Assembly (NCBI RefSeq): GCF_904846625.1
Contig: NZ_CAJHBL010000001.1
Span: 676,806-740,805, forward strand
Origin: Psychrobacter sp. JCM 18900
Lineage (GTDB): Bacteria > Pseudomonadota > Gammaproteobacteria > Pseudomonadales > Moraxellaceae
Direction: 5' to 3'
Length of the DNA: 64,000 bases
The notes under the pieces were generated by a model. That model had not been told where the DNA came from, made no database searches, and saw only the letters and a program-made list of their open reading frames with translations. The position numbers and the translations under genes were made by a program. This document shows, piece after piece, positions 1 through 9,032 of this stretch. Every line of letters starts with the position of its first letter. The stretch's first letter is position 1.

Positions 1-178
1 CGAGCAATGCTTGACCAATAACAGCGGTGAGGTACTAATGACGCCTGAGCTTGCCACCGCCGCTAGAAAACCCTTACAACGTATGCTTGATTTTGCTGAA
101 ACACAAAAGCAACGTGTGGCCGCCAGTGGCGATATCGTCCAAGACCGTGCATTGTTTGCCAATGTTGGGGCAGCCTAG
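1..178 (+). CDS. nadA: Quinolinate synthase, C-terminal end (partial)
   Basis: The reading frame is open from the window edge (codon phase starting at base 2) to a TAG at 176-178 and gives 58 residues. It contains an ARKPLQRMLDF segment that matches the conserved A-x-x-P-[IL]-x-R-M-L end of NadA as I remember it. NadA condenses iminoaspartate with dihydroxyacetone phosphate to quinolinate using a [4Fe-4S] cluster; the cluster cysteines lie upstream, outside the window. nadB follows directly, so the two consecutive enzymes of quinolinate synthesis appear to form an operon. The identification rests on a short tail plus context. Confidence 0.8.
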   Translation, partial: EQCLTNNSGEVLMTPELATAARKPLQRMLDFAETQKQRVAASGDIVQDRALFANVGAA

Positions 179-260
179 CATGAGTCAGCCGCACTCAGCC
201 AATCAAACCCGCACCATCATTCCTGATAACCGTATTCCTGATAACTATAGGAGTAGTCGC

Positions 261-2129
261 ATGAGCCATATTGTCAAAACTGACGTCCTTATTATTGGTG
301 CTGGACTGGCAGGCTTGAGTACAGCGTTATCGCTACCGAAGTCACTGAATATCACGGTTTTGAGCAAAGCGGCGCTTGAGGTTTGCTCAAGTCATTATGC
401 CCAAGGCGGTATTGCTGCCAGCTTAGACAAAGATGACTCTGTGTCTGATCATGTTGCTGATACCTTGGTGGCTGGTGCAGGGCTTTGCACACCTGACAAT
501 ACTGCCAGTATTTTGGGTGCAGGACAACAAGCGGTTCAATGGCTATGTACGCAAGGTGTCCCTTTTACGCAGAACTCACCTATCGCCTTGAATAATGCAA
601 ACGCACAGGACTTCTCTCAGTTACAGACCAGCGATTTGCATTTAACAAAAGAAGGTGGTCACGGCTGTAGACGCGTGGCACATGCAGACGATGCGACGGG
701 TCGACACGTGATGGACGCTTTGACCATCAAAGCGCAAGCTGCTACCAATATCACTATCTTGCCTTATCATGAAGCGCTTAAGTTACTGACAATTCCTGCG
801 ATTGGTTTTCAATATCTTGGCGATACAGATGCTAAGCATTGCCGAGGGGCGCTTGTTTTTGATCATATCAATGAACGTCAGCTTACCTTTTATAGTCGTG
901 CAGTGGTACTGGCTAGTGGTGGATTGGGTCAATTATTCAAGCGTGCCAGCGCGCCGAACGTCTGCGTCGGTGATGGCGTGATGATGGCATGGCAAGCAGG
1001 CTGTCGCTTGGCAAACTTAGAGTTCATTCAGTTTCATCCAACAGGCTTAGCGCTAGATGACAGCAGCTTTTTGATATCTGAAGCATTGCGCGGTGAAGGG
1101 GGACGGTTGTATTGTCCGCAAACTGGTGTCCGCTTTATGTTGGACGTGGACGCCCGTGCTGAATTGGCACCGCGCGATATCGTCGCCCGGGCGATAGCCG
1201 CGCAGATTGATAACAATGGGCTTGGCTACGTGCATCTTGATGTCAGTCACTTGCCTGCTGACTTTGTAAAAGCGCATTTCCCGCAGATTTACCAAACACT
1301 CTTAACGCTTGGGATTGATATCACGACAGATCCTATTCCAGTCGCCCCGACTGCGCATTATAGTTGTGGCGGTGTGGTGACTGATGCCAATGGATTGACG
1401 GACGTCCCAAGACTTTATGCGGCTGGTGAAGTCGCTTATACAGGGCTACATGGGGCGAACCGCTTAGCAAGTAATTCGCTGTTAGAGTGTGTGGTGGTTG
1501 GTCGCAATATTGCAGCCCACCTGCCTCAGTATTTAGAACGTTTAGAAGAGATCGATAATGACGTTTATAGTGGCGTAACTCAATCAGCGATTGAGTTTTG
1601 GTCAGCGCCAATTCTTACAAATACGCAGCCTATAATCTTACCTGCCTTTATACTTGCAGAACCCAAGCGTGATAATACCAACAAACGATTCAGCACTGAT
1701 ATTAATCTGGCAAAAACTGATGTCGTAAAAATAATATCAGAACTAAAAACACTCATGACGGCCAATATGGGTATTACCCGTAGCGCCAGTCAATTAGAGC
1801 AAGCACTAACTCAAATACAAAAGTGGCAAGACTGGCTCACAGATGCTGATTTTGATCAATCCGATGTAAGTAATAAGCGCAGCCCTACTACTGTCAGCGG
1901 ACTTGCATACTTTCAATTAGCTAGGCAGCTTGAATTAGCGACTTTAATTATTCAGTCTGCTTATCAGCGTTTTGAAAGTCGTGGTGGGCATTATCGCCTT
2001 GATTATCCAAATCTAGCGGCTACTCCGCGGACGAGTGTGGTTGAGCCGCTAAAAAAATTCACACTTGAGTCATTCATTAATATTACAGAAGAAGAGAGAA
2101 TGCGCGTGCCTATTATAGAAAGCACTTAA
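261..2129 (+). CDS. nadB: L-aspartate oxidase
   Basis: Flavoenzyme that oxidises L-aspartate to iminoaspartate, the substrate of NadA, in the cytoplasm. The N-terminus has the FAD dinucleotide-binding motif GAGLAGLS at about residues 12-19. Further family signatures are SSHYAQGGIAA, EGGHGCRRVAHADDATG, the active-site stretch FIQFHPTG, and GLHGANRLASNSLLE. The C-terminal helical region ends with ESRGGHYRLDYP, typical of the succinate dehydrogenase/NadB flavoprotein group. I chose ATG 261 because AGGAG at 248-252 sits 8 bases upstream and the FAD motif follows at once; an in-frame ATG at 180, just after the nadA stop, is possible but would add an unconserved 27 residues. At 622 residues it is longer than the usual ~540, the extra mostly in a linker near residues 440-480. 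Confidence 0.95.
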   Translation: MSHIVKTDVLIIGAGLAGLSTALSLPKSLNITVLSKAALEVCSSHYAQGGIAASLDKDDSVSDHVADTLVAGAGLCTPDNTASILGAGQQAVQWLCTQGVPFTQNSPIALNNANAQDFSQLQTSDLHLTKEGGHGCRRVAHADDATGRHVMDALTIKAQAATNITILPYHEALKLLTIPAIGFQYLGDTDAKHCRGALVFDHINERQLTFYSRAVVLASGGLGQLFKRASAPNVCVGDGVMMAWQAGCRLANLEFIQFHPTGLALDDSSFLISEALRGEGGRLYCPQTGVRFMLDVDARAELAPRDIVARAIAAQIDNNGLGYVHLDVSHLPADFVKAHFPQIYQTLLTLGIDITTDPIPVAPTAHYSCGGVVTDANGLTDVPRLYAAGEVAYTGLHGANRLASNSLLECVVVGRNIAAHLPQYLERLEEIDNDVYSGVTQSAIEFWSAPILTNTQPIILPAFILAEPKRDNTNKRFSTDINLAKTDVVKIISELKTLMTANMGITRSASQLEQALTQIQKWQDWLTDADFDQSDVSNKRSPTTVSGLAYFQLARQLELATLIIQSAYQRFESRGGHYRLDYPNLAATPRTSVVEPLKKFTLESFINITEEERMRVPIIEST

Positions 2130-2228
2130 GTCTACTAAAATCAGTATCTAACTCTATAGTTAAAGAGGTATTTAAGCTATCATTACAGATAGGCTCTAAA
2201 TATCCTCTACTATTTGAGTGTTAAAGGT

Positions 2229-3122
2229 ATGGCTGCTGACATTTTGTTTGTGATTGCCCTGATGATGGTTGTCAGTTTGGTTTGGGGCGCACTTGCCATC
2301 CCTTATCTACGCAAACGTTTACCGAAGATATACTTAATTGCGCGCTCTTGGTGGCTAATGTTAGCAACGCTATGCACGTGTTATGTGATTGCAAAGATAG
2401 CGAACAACAATCAAAACTCAAATTATCAAGCGCATCCCTATCAATGGCTGATTGTTTTATTCTTTATCTTAATCGGTTTACGCGGTGGCTATGAGATCAA
2501 ACGCCTGTGGTGTCTGCGTAGTAGAGAAACCCTTATTCAAAAACTCCGAGCACGCGGTTTGCAGCCAGACTCTCTACGCTGTCCTAATTCCTCCTTGGAC
2601 GCTACGCAAAACTATACGCGGCTTAACTTTTTAGATCTGCTATTCAGCGTTGTCTTTACCTCCCTAATAATTAGCCTGATCGCTTTACAGCAATTGACCT
2701 GGCAACGCGAACAACATGGCATTTTACTCTTCGTATTATTTGCCAGTCAGTTTAATGATATTGCCCAATATCTATGCGGGCGACTGCTTGGACGTAAGCT
2801 GTTTAAACGAGGTCTAGCGCCGACTATTAGTCCGAATAAAAGCATTGAAGGTGCTATCTTTGGTAGTTTAGTTGCGGCAATGTTGGCAGCAGTATTAGGT
2901 TTTTGGCTCACTCCTTTTGATTGGTGGGTCTGTCTATTAGCTGCCTATGGCTTGGCTGTGAGCGGTATCTTGGGAGATTTATTAGAATCAGCGTTTAAAC
3001 GCCAACACAGGGTGAAAGACACCGGAACGATGCTTGCTGGTCATGGTGGGGTCTTAGATCGGATAGACAGTTTGCTGATTGGAGTGCCAGTATTTACCCT
3101 ACTGTACTGGTTACTTGGTTAA
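2229..3122 (+). CDS. CdsA/YnbB-like phosphatidate cytidylyltransferase
   Basis: About 297-residue multi-pass membrane protein with many hydrophobic helices. Near the C-terminus it carries the CDP-diglyceride synthase signature: S-A-F-K-R, then K-D-T-G, then [10 protein letters not shown] (last 44 residues). A second conserved patch, [14 protein letters not shown] followed by SPNKSIEG, resembles E. coli YnbB more than housekeeping CdsA, as far as I recall. The family makes CDP-diacylglycerol from phosphatidate and CTP at the inner membrane. It faces an operon on the other strand that encodes a YnbA/YnbC-like fusion, which would use a CDP-activated lipid. The start is uncertain: ATG 2229 has AAAGG only one base upstream, and TTG 2214 is in frame but has no clear ribosome site. 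Confidence 0.85.
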   Translation: MAADILFVIALMMVVSLVWGALAIPYLRKRLPKIYLIARSWWLMLATLCTCYVIAKIANNNQNSNYQAHPYQWLIVLFFILIGLRGGYEIKRLWCLRSRETLIQKLRARGLQPDSLRCPNSSLDATQNYTRLNFLDLLFSVVFTSLIISLIALQQLTWQREQHGILLFVLFASQFNDIAQYLCGRLLGRKLFKRGLAPTISPNKSIEGAIFGSLVAAMLAAVLGFWLTPFDWWVCLLAAYGLAVSGILGDLLESAFKRQHRVKDTGTMLAGHGGVLDRIDSLLIGVPVFTLLYWLLG

Positions 3123-3148
3123 ACCTAGTCAAAGTATTGGTAGACATA

Positions 3149-3976
3149 CTATCTGGCTTTATCTAGTTTACTGCGCAATAGCCAATTGAGCACAGGCTTT
3201 GGTAAATGATTTAAGGCACTCGTGATATAGCGCATCGAACGTGGAAATATGGCTAGTTCTACATCATCGTCAATCGCTTGCATAATATGATCAACCGCTG
3301 CTTGCGTGCTCATGATAAATGGCTTATGGCTAGCATCGCCATCATTTAAATCACGTAACGCTTGAGTATCAATATAGCCTGAAGCAATACAGTTTACTTG
3401 GATGTTATAAGGCGTAAGTGCTGCTCGATAAGCGCTAGCCGTAGCAATCATCGCGCGTTTGCTTTTGGCATAAAGGCTGGCATAAGGATAATCCATCGTG
3501 CCAGCGATAGAGGCAATACAAATGAGGCTAGGTCTCTCACTTCCAGTCACATCTAACGCCTGATGTGATTGTTTTAATTGCTGCTTTAACTGACTGCTTG
3601 CCCATCTAAAAACCTGCTCAAATGCCTGTAAATTAATCGCTAGCATTTGGTCGCTATCTGCTTGATTTAGGTGATGGATACGCTCATTGGTATAGCTACC
3701 AGCACTATAGATCAGTCTTTGAAATGGAATACCTGACAAATTGTCTAATAACGTTCGCGTTTGACTTGGGTCAGTTAAATCACACACATAAGTCACAATA
3801 GCAGGATGCTGGCTGTTGATATCGGCTATCTTTGCTGCGCTACTTCCGACAACGCTTACTTGCCAGCCAAGCATCTGATGATGCAACGCCAAAGCTAAGC
3901 CAATGCCACTTGTCCCACCAACGATAATAATATGCGGCGTATAGGTTTCGGCGATATCTTCTAGGAGAGTCTTCAT
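3149..3976 (-). CDS. Short-chain dehydrogenase/reductase (SDR)
   Basis: 275 residues with a classical SDR layout. The nucleotide-binding loop is GGTSGIG (residues 20-26), the structural motif is SAG at about 91-93, and the catalytic pair is Ser156 in IASIAG with Tyr169 and Lys173 in YAKSK. The substrate is unknown. The ATG overlaps the stop of the upstream patatin-like gene (ATGA, 3973-3976), so the two are probably translationally coupled and act in one pathway. The C-terminal part (LNHLPKPVLNWLLRSKL) resembles the membrane-associating tails of SDRs that act on lipid or acyl substrates; that is inference. It is the last gene of the three-gene minus-strand operon. Confidence 0.9.
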   Translation of the reverse strand: MKTLLEDIAETYTPHIIIVGGTSGIGLALALHHQMLGWQVSVVGSSAAKIADINSQHPAIVTYVCDLTDPSQTRTLLDNLSGIPFQRLIYSAGSYTNERIHHLNQADSDQMLAINLQAFEQVFRWASSQLKQQLKQSHQALDVTGSERPSLICIASIAGTMDYPYASLYAKSKRAMIATASAYRAALTPYNIQVNCIASGYIDTQALRDLNDGDASHKPFIMSTQAAVDHIMQAIDDDVELAIFPRSMRYITSALNHLPKPVLNWLLRSKLDKAR

Positions 3977-5169
3977 AATTTATGTTGCTGTATATAGTCG
4001 ACCGTACGCTGATAGCCATATTGCCATTGCGCCTGCATTTGCTGCACAAAACCGTCATAGTCGCTATGTATTAGCTCAACGGTCATTTGCTTTAGGTTAA
4101 AACGCTTTTGCACATTTTGCCCTCTCAGTTGCTGCTCGTTATCTGCAAAGGGTAACCAATGTAGCTGACGGTTTTTATTAGTGGTGTCAGTGCGAGGCGA
4201 CACGCTGATTGGTTGATAACCGTGTACTGCGGCCAAACGCTCGTTGGGATCAAAACCAAAGACGCGCTGAATCGCGGGAGCAGCCAGCCATGGGTCATAA
4301 CCTGCCTTGGTTTCTGCAAATACGCTGTCACCCAACTGACAGGCTAGCTCAATCGGTGTCAAATTGATCACACCTCCCAAGCACCAGCCAAGCTCTGTGA
4401 TATGTGTTGGCGGTAGATAGTACATGTCAGCCATAGACGCACGAATCACTGGGGCAAAATCCCATTGCGTCTGCACCTTTACAGAAGGGTGTATGCGTCG
4501 GTTTGCAAATGCGTGCGCAGGTGATGTCATTTGCCCGTCGTCCAGACCTGATGCGAAATTTGGCAAATTTGCTAAGCACGGGGGCGTAAATAACAACTCT
4601 TGCAGTACAAGTTTTTCATTATATAAGCCATCAGCAGGTGCTTGATACAATCGACTGGCAATGATGGCTATTTCTGGTGTTGCTTTATCAGTATTGCTAA
4701 TATCATTATTACTAGTAGCAAACTGCGACAGTTCATCTAGCCAGTACTGCTCGTTATCGATACGAAACATCGCCAACTGCTGTAGCTCATTTAACAGTCG
4801 CTCGTAGCTGTCTGCTTGACGTTGTCCTTGTCCATTATCCCTTTGCTTTGATAACCGCCAACGTTTGAGTGCATGTGTCATATAGCACAGCTTTAGACGT
4901 TTATTGGCTTCATCTGGCGCGACATGTCTGATGGCAGTGATGACACGATATAACTCACGGCTGCACATCAATGCTTGCAAATCTTTAGGGTCAGGCGCAA
5001 GGTGTACTAAGTAGGCAGACAAACTACCACCGCAAGTACCAACGATAATGTCTGGCGTCAAATCATGCGCTGCTAGGGCTGCATAGCTACCCAAATAATA
5101 ACCAAAACGTGAGCCTCCGCCTGAGAAAAGCTGAACACGCTCATAAGGTTTAACCAGCTGATTATTCAT
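3973..5169 (-). CDS. Patatin-like phospholipase family protein with altered catalytic residues
   Basis: 398 residues with the patatin fold landmarks. The oxyanion loop GGGSRFGYYLG is at 17-27 and the nucleophile-elbow position at 44-48. The usual G-x-S-x-G reads G-T-C-G-G, so the nucleophilic Ser is Cys46 (codon TGC). The usual D-G-[AG] motif reads L-G-G at 264-266, within CLGGVINLTPIEL, so the catalytic Asp is Leu. A patatin-type RAS segment (VIRASMADMYYLPP, from about 241) is present. The frame is intact and the surrounding sequence conserved in character, so this looks like a retained protein rather than decay. It may be a non-hydrolytic binding protein, or use a Cys-based acyl transfer; both are inference. 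It starts 3 bases after the stop of the fusion gene and overlaps the SDR by 4 bases. Confidence 0.8.
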   Translation of the reverse strand: MNNQLVKPYERVQLFSGGGSRFGYYLGSYAALAAHDLTPDIIVGTCGGSLSAYLVHLAPDPKDLQALMCSRELYRVITAIRHVAPDEANKRLKLCYMTHALKRWRLSKQRDNGQGQRQADSYERLLNELQQLAMFRIDNEQYWLDELSQFATSNNDISNTDKATPEIAIIASRLYQAPADGLYNEKLVLQELLFTPPCLANLPNFASGLDDGQMTSPAHAFANRRIHPSVKVQTQWDFAPVIRASMADMYYLPPTHITELGWCLGGVINLTPIELACQLGDSVFAETKAGYDPWLAAPAIQRVFGFDPNERLAAVHGYQPISVSPRTDTTNKNRQLHWLPFADNEQQLRGQNVQKRFNLKQMTVELIHSDYDGFVQQMQAQWQYGYQRTVDYIQQHKL

Positions 5170-5172
5170 CTA

Positions 5173-7851
5173 TCACTCATCATCAGCTGGTACAGTTTTA
5201 ATCGCTAATGACACGGTAAATATCCCAAAGCGATCGATACGCATCGTGACTTTCTTAAAGCCTGCCCGCTCAACCAATTGATCCATTTCCGCTTGCGAAC
5301 GGCAACGCATCACCCAACTACTGCCACGGTGATTGTTTAGTGTTTTACTGATAAATTCCTGTTCAGGGTGCCACGGTTGATTGGTATAAATCAGATAACC
5401 GCCCGATTTTAAACTGTCATAAATACCTGCCAAAGCCGTCGCTGGTAGCGCATTATCAGAGAATAATTCAAATAACCCAGAAGCAATAGCAAGATCTGCT
5501 TTTTTAGTATCGGTGCTAGTGTCATTCGTATGTGCATTGATATAACTGGCAGGATCAAAGGCGTCCTTTTGACTGGTCATTACTCGATTGCTCATGGCTA
5601 AACGCTCCGCCTTTGCGTGCAATGCTTGAATATTATGCATTTCATAATCACGCAACTCAGCCTGCAAATCTACAAATTCTGTTAATAGATCAAACGCATA
5701 AAAACCATGTCCACTAGCGATATCTAACAGTTTTGGTTGGTATGATTTATTGCTGCTTTGGTTTTTATCTTCGATATCTGCAAGTGCTAAACGTGCCAAC
5801 TCCAATATATGCTCACGGCGAATACGAATACCTTGCCAGCCGATATTGTTTAAATAAAACTTATCGACTGCCTGTCCAAACTTATTCTGACCGCTGGGCT
5901 TGTTGTAATAGACATGATCCAGCGAGTGACCTGAATCAAATCCATGTTCAAGTCCTGTAGCAATCGCATCGCTGACATGACCAAACTTCTGCATCGCAAA
6001 ACGGGTAATCGCAAAGTTTGGATTGAATGGTTTAATCGCCAAACGATCCACCTTATCTTTACTGGCACTGTTTAAGTGAGCGGTACTTAGATCAGGGGCT
6101 TGGACTGGTGCGCTAAATACTTGCTCAGCAAACTCAATACAGTCGGCAAATACATCGGCTTTATTGGTCTCATGAAAGATTGCATGATAGCTGTCTGGAT
6201 ACAACTGCCAGCGTTTGATCGGTGTGTTAATCGCTTCATAAAATGCGCGCTCAGCCTGTTTATCGACCACATAATCCTTGCCCGCACACAAGACAAACGT
6301 CGGTACGGTGATAGCACCAGCATCATCGAGTAGACGCTGACCCGTTGCATGAGTGTCAATGAGCAAGTCGGTCGAGATACTATTCGATATCAATGGATCG
6401 GCATTATAGGCTTGTTGCGCGTCTTTATCATGAGTCAGTACTTGTGCTTTGACATAGCTGCTGACACGGGACATCAGACCTAGCGTACGCGCCACCTTCA
6501 ACGACGGTATGGCAAAGGGCAAATACAAGCGAATACTGAGCGCAGGCGTGCCAAGTATCATCCCGCGAATATTTGGCGCATAATCATGTACCCATGCTGC
6601 TGCCAATACCGCGCCGATACTGCTAGCGACAATCAATGTATCTTCAATAGCAATGCCTGTTTGCCCAATCACCAGTTGTACAAAACCTTCTAAATCTCGC
6701 TCAAGCTCGGTGACGCTCTCTGCATGATCTTTTATACCACCTGAGCGCCCATTGCCGCGCGCATCCCAAGCAAATACTTGATAGCCAGCTGTTGCAAACT
6801 GCTCTCCCAGTTCTGCCAATCGTCCCGAATGCTCGTGCCCTCGATGCAATAAGATAACTTGGCGCAACGGTTGGTTGGCTTGCTTAATATCTTCTAAAGC
6901 CCTCGTTAGCCAATAGCGATAATAAATAGCCGTGCCATCATAAGCGTTATAACAGCTTTCACCATTGATGATTTTAGATGCGGGCAATTCAAAACCAACA
7001 CTGGCCTGTTCTTCGAATTTTTGACTATCAACGGTTGTGGTTGGCATTTCTTTGAACTCCAATGGGCGAGCGTTATCAGTAGAAGTATTTGGCAAAACAA
7101 CAGTAAGAGATAGTGAGTTGTTTGTTGACTCACCCAGTACGGATCGCAGCTCAGGTGGGTTACGCCTCAAGTATAACTCTGTCATATAACGTAGTCGATT
7201 GAGACAAGTCTTTAATAACATCATCTCTGTTAATATAAAGAATTGACCCATTCTGATAGCAGGCGAAGAAGACTTCGTCTTAATACCTGCTGGCGCTTTA
7301 TCTCTAATACCCATAAACGCACCAAGCACACCTAATAAGAAGGCACGATCGCTTTTGCCCAAAGGCCCTTGGTTAGCACGAACACCTAACATGGTATTAC
7401 TAGTAACGCCTAACAGCTCGGTGCCAATACTAAGGGCGATCAGAGCAGTGATATGATGCTGAGAAGTTGATATATTCGTTGGTAAGTTGGCTGTTAAATT
7501 TTGCCATTCTTTATTATTGATATGAGGGGTCAGGCTCGCTAATAGCGCCGTATCGGCAACCATATCACCTACCTCGTTTAACACAGCTCCTAGCGTTGAT
7601 GCCTGTCCATGCTCACGCGCCATCATGCCATCGATGGCATTGAGTGCCATACGTACAAACAATGATGAAGGCAATAAAAGCCACAGCCGCTGCTGTTCAG
7701 CCGCTGGTTTGGCAATGATATAGGCAGTACCAATACTTAATAAAACAGCGGATACCGTCACTTGGTTAGCGGTAATATTTTGCTCAACCAGCGTATTGCT
7801 TATCGGGCGTAGTTGATTTTGAAACTGAGTTTTGAGCTGATATAGCGACAT
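5173..7851 (-). CDS. Three-domain fusion: CDP-alcohol phosphatidyltransferase, alpha/beta hydrolase, SAM methyltransferase
   Basis: 892 residues. Residues 1-230 are a membrane CDP-alcohol phosphotransferase: D-G-x2-A-R-x8-G-x3-N-x3-D at about 74-96, with Asn where the third Asp is usual. This part resembles E. coli YnbA from its first residues (MSLYQ), which supports ATG 7851 over the in-frame TTG at 7863. Residues ~285-580 are an alpha/beta hydrolase of lysophospholipase type, with candidate Ser411 in ASSIG (Ala for the first Gly of GxSxG), Asp526 in AGKD and His556 in PDSYH. Residues ~600-890 are a class I methyltransferase with motif I DIASGHG at about 710-716. The last two domains match the layout of YnbC. 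The likely role is synthesis and remodelling of an unusual phospholipid at the inner membrane. It is the first gene of its operon; no clear ribosome site is visible. Confidence 0.85.
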   Translation of the reverse strand: MSLYQLKTQFQNQLRPISNTLVEQNITANQVTVSAVLLSIGTAYIIAKPAAEQQRLWLLLPSSLFVRMALNAIDGMMAREHGQASTLGAVLNEVGDMVADTALLASLTPHINNKEWQNLTANLPTNISTSQHHITALIALSIGTELLGVTSNTMLGVRANQGPLGKSDRAFLLGVLGAFMGIRDKAPAGIKTKSSSPAIRMGQFFILTEMMLLKTCLNRLRYMTELYLRRNPPELRSVLGESTNNSLSLTVVLPNTSTDNARPLEFKEMPTTTVDSQKFEEQASVGFELPASKIINGESCYNAYDGTAIYYRYWLTRALEDIKQANQPLRQVILLHRGHEHSGRLAELGEQFATAGYQVFAWDARGNGRSGGIKDHAESVTELERDLEGFVQLVIGQTGIAIEDTLIVASSIGAVLAAAWVHDYAPNIRGMILGTPALSIRLYLPFAIPSLKVARTLGLMSRVSSYVKAQVLTHDKDAQQAYNADPLISNSISTDLLIDTHATGQRLLDDAGAITVPTFVLCAGKDYVVDKQAERAFYEAINTPIKRWQLYPDSYHAIFHETNKADVFADCIEFAEQVFSAPVQAPDLSTAHLNSASKDKVDRLAIKPFNPNFAITRFAMQKFGHVSDAIATGLEHGFDSGHSLDHVYYNKPSGQNKFGQAVDKFYLNNIGWQGIRIRREHILELARLALADIEDKNQSSNKSYQPKLLDIASGHGFYAFDLLTEFVDLQAELRDYEMHNIQALHAKAERLAMSNRVMTSQKDAFDPASYINAHTNDTSTDTKKADLAIASGLFELFSDNALPATALAGIYDSLKSGGYLIYTNQPWHPEQEFISKTLNNHRGSSWVMRCRSQAEMDQLVERAGFKKVTMRIDRFGIFTVSLAIKTVPADDE

Positions 7852-8116
7852 GAGTCTAGCCAAATGTTTTCAGTACTTTAATGTAGCAACAAAAGTTTGT
7901 AAGGTAAAGAATTACAAAGCGCTCAAAAACGTTCAAACATTTTGAAAAAGATATTTATTAACATCATTATAATCGTCCAGTTTTTTCCATTTTATTCGGC
8001 CACGACCGATGATTTGCAATGAATCTTAGTGGCTCATATCAATACTGTTAACCTTATATGGTACAATCTTCAGCTTCTTAAAAACGCCTTATTAAAAATG
8101 CTGCGAGCCCGTCATC

Positions 8117-9028
8117 ATGGAAAGCCTAGTCACCCTTGTTCTAGTATTAATGCCAATGTTTATTGGCTTTGCCATTCCTTCTAACCCTACCATGACAAAA
8201 GTGGCCGACAAAGGTCTATCATACTTGGTATTCATCATCCTAGCGCTGATCGGTATTGAGCTGTCTCAGGTAGAAGGTCTAGGCAATCAGCTGGGTGAAA
8301 TTGCGCTGTATGTCACTGTTTTATCAATACTGACGATTGGTTCAGGTTTATTTGGTCTGATGTTGTTCGATCACCTGCGTCCATGGCATGCCAAAAAACC
8401 AAGCATAAAATCCAAAGAGCATCGGGTGAGTATTCGAGGTAGCTTGGCGCAAGTGGTTTGCGTGGTAATTGGGATGGTGATTGGCTATTTCTTGCCTGCT
8501 GATTATATGCCGCCTGAAAACTCTATGACCATCATGCTGATGGTTTTGATATTACTGGTCGGTATAGGCTTAAAAGGATCGGGCATCACCTTAAAAGAAG
8601 TACTACTGAATAAACGCGGCGTAGAAATGAGTGTCATCTTTACGCTAGCAGTATTGGCAGGCGGGCTTATTTTCGCGCTACTATTTACGGATGTGTCATG
8701 GACGAAAGGCTTAGCACTATCGTCAGGGTTTGGTTGGTACTCGCTATCAGCGATTGTCATGACCGATGCTTATGGTGCTGTCTGGGGCAGTGTCGCATTA
8801 TTCAACGACTTGGTACGTGAGTTCTTTGCATTAATCTTTATTCCAGTATTTATGCGTAAATACCCTTCCGCCGCGGTTGGGCTTGGCGGCGCGACTAGCC
8901 TAGACTTTACCTTGCCTATCATTCAGCAGTCAGGTGGTCTAAAAGTCGTGCCACTAGCGATTAGTTTTGGCTTTTTGATTAACATTGTCTCGCCAGTGCT
9001 GATGGTGTTCTTTTCGGCGCTTGGGTAG
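8117..9028 (+). CDS. lysO: LysO-type lysine exporter (DUF340 family)
   Basis: 303-residue, almost entirely hydrophobic protein with about eight membrane segments. Recognisable features are the N-terminal MPMFIGFAIP region, a central cytosolic basic stretch (KKPSIKSKEHR), and the conserved GFGWYSLSAIVMTDAYG and FFALIFIPVFM segments of the LysO/YbjE family, which exports L-lysine and toxic analogues. It is monocistronic between two divergent/convergent neighbours; the stop is only 4 bases from the stop of the convergent hydroxylase gene. The 265-base leader region was checked for a lysine-riboswitch-like fold without finding one by eye. Confidence 0.85.
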   Translation: MESLVTLVLVLMPMFIGFAIPSNPTMTKVADKGLSYLVFIILALIGIELSQVEGLGNQLGEIALYVTVLSILTIGSGLFGLMLFDHLRPWHAKKPSIKSKEHRVSIRGSLAQVVCVVIGMVIGYFLPADYMPPENSMTIMLMVLILLVGIGLKGSGITLKEVLLNKRGVEMSVIFTLAVLAGGLIFALLFTDVSWTKGLALSSGFGWYSLSAIVMTDAYGAVWGSVALFNDLVREFFALIFIPVFMRKYPSAAVGLGGATSLDFTLPIIQQSGGLKVVPLAISFGFLINIVSPVLMVFFSALG

Positions 9029-9032
9029 ACGA

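Noticed and set aside
51..260. Longer NadB starting upstream of 261
   Set aside because: The added residues overlap the nadA end, are not protein-like, and the good ribosome site lies before ATG 261.
7554..7632. Asn replacing an Asp in the CDP-alcohol phosphotransferase motif as a dead enzyme
   Set aside because: As I recall, YnbA carries the same Asn, so it seems a subfamily trait rather than loss of function.
7852..8116. Lysine riboswitch before lysO
   Set aside because: No lysine-riboswitch core or long paired structure was seen, and this class is not usual for lysO in this group.
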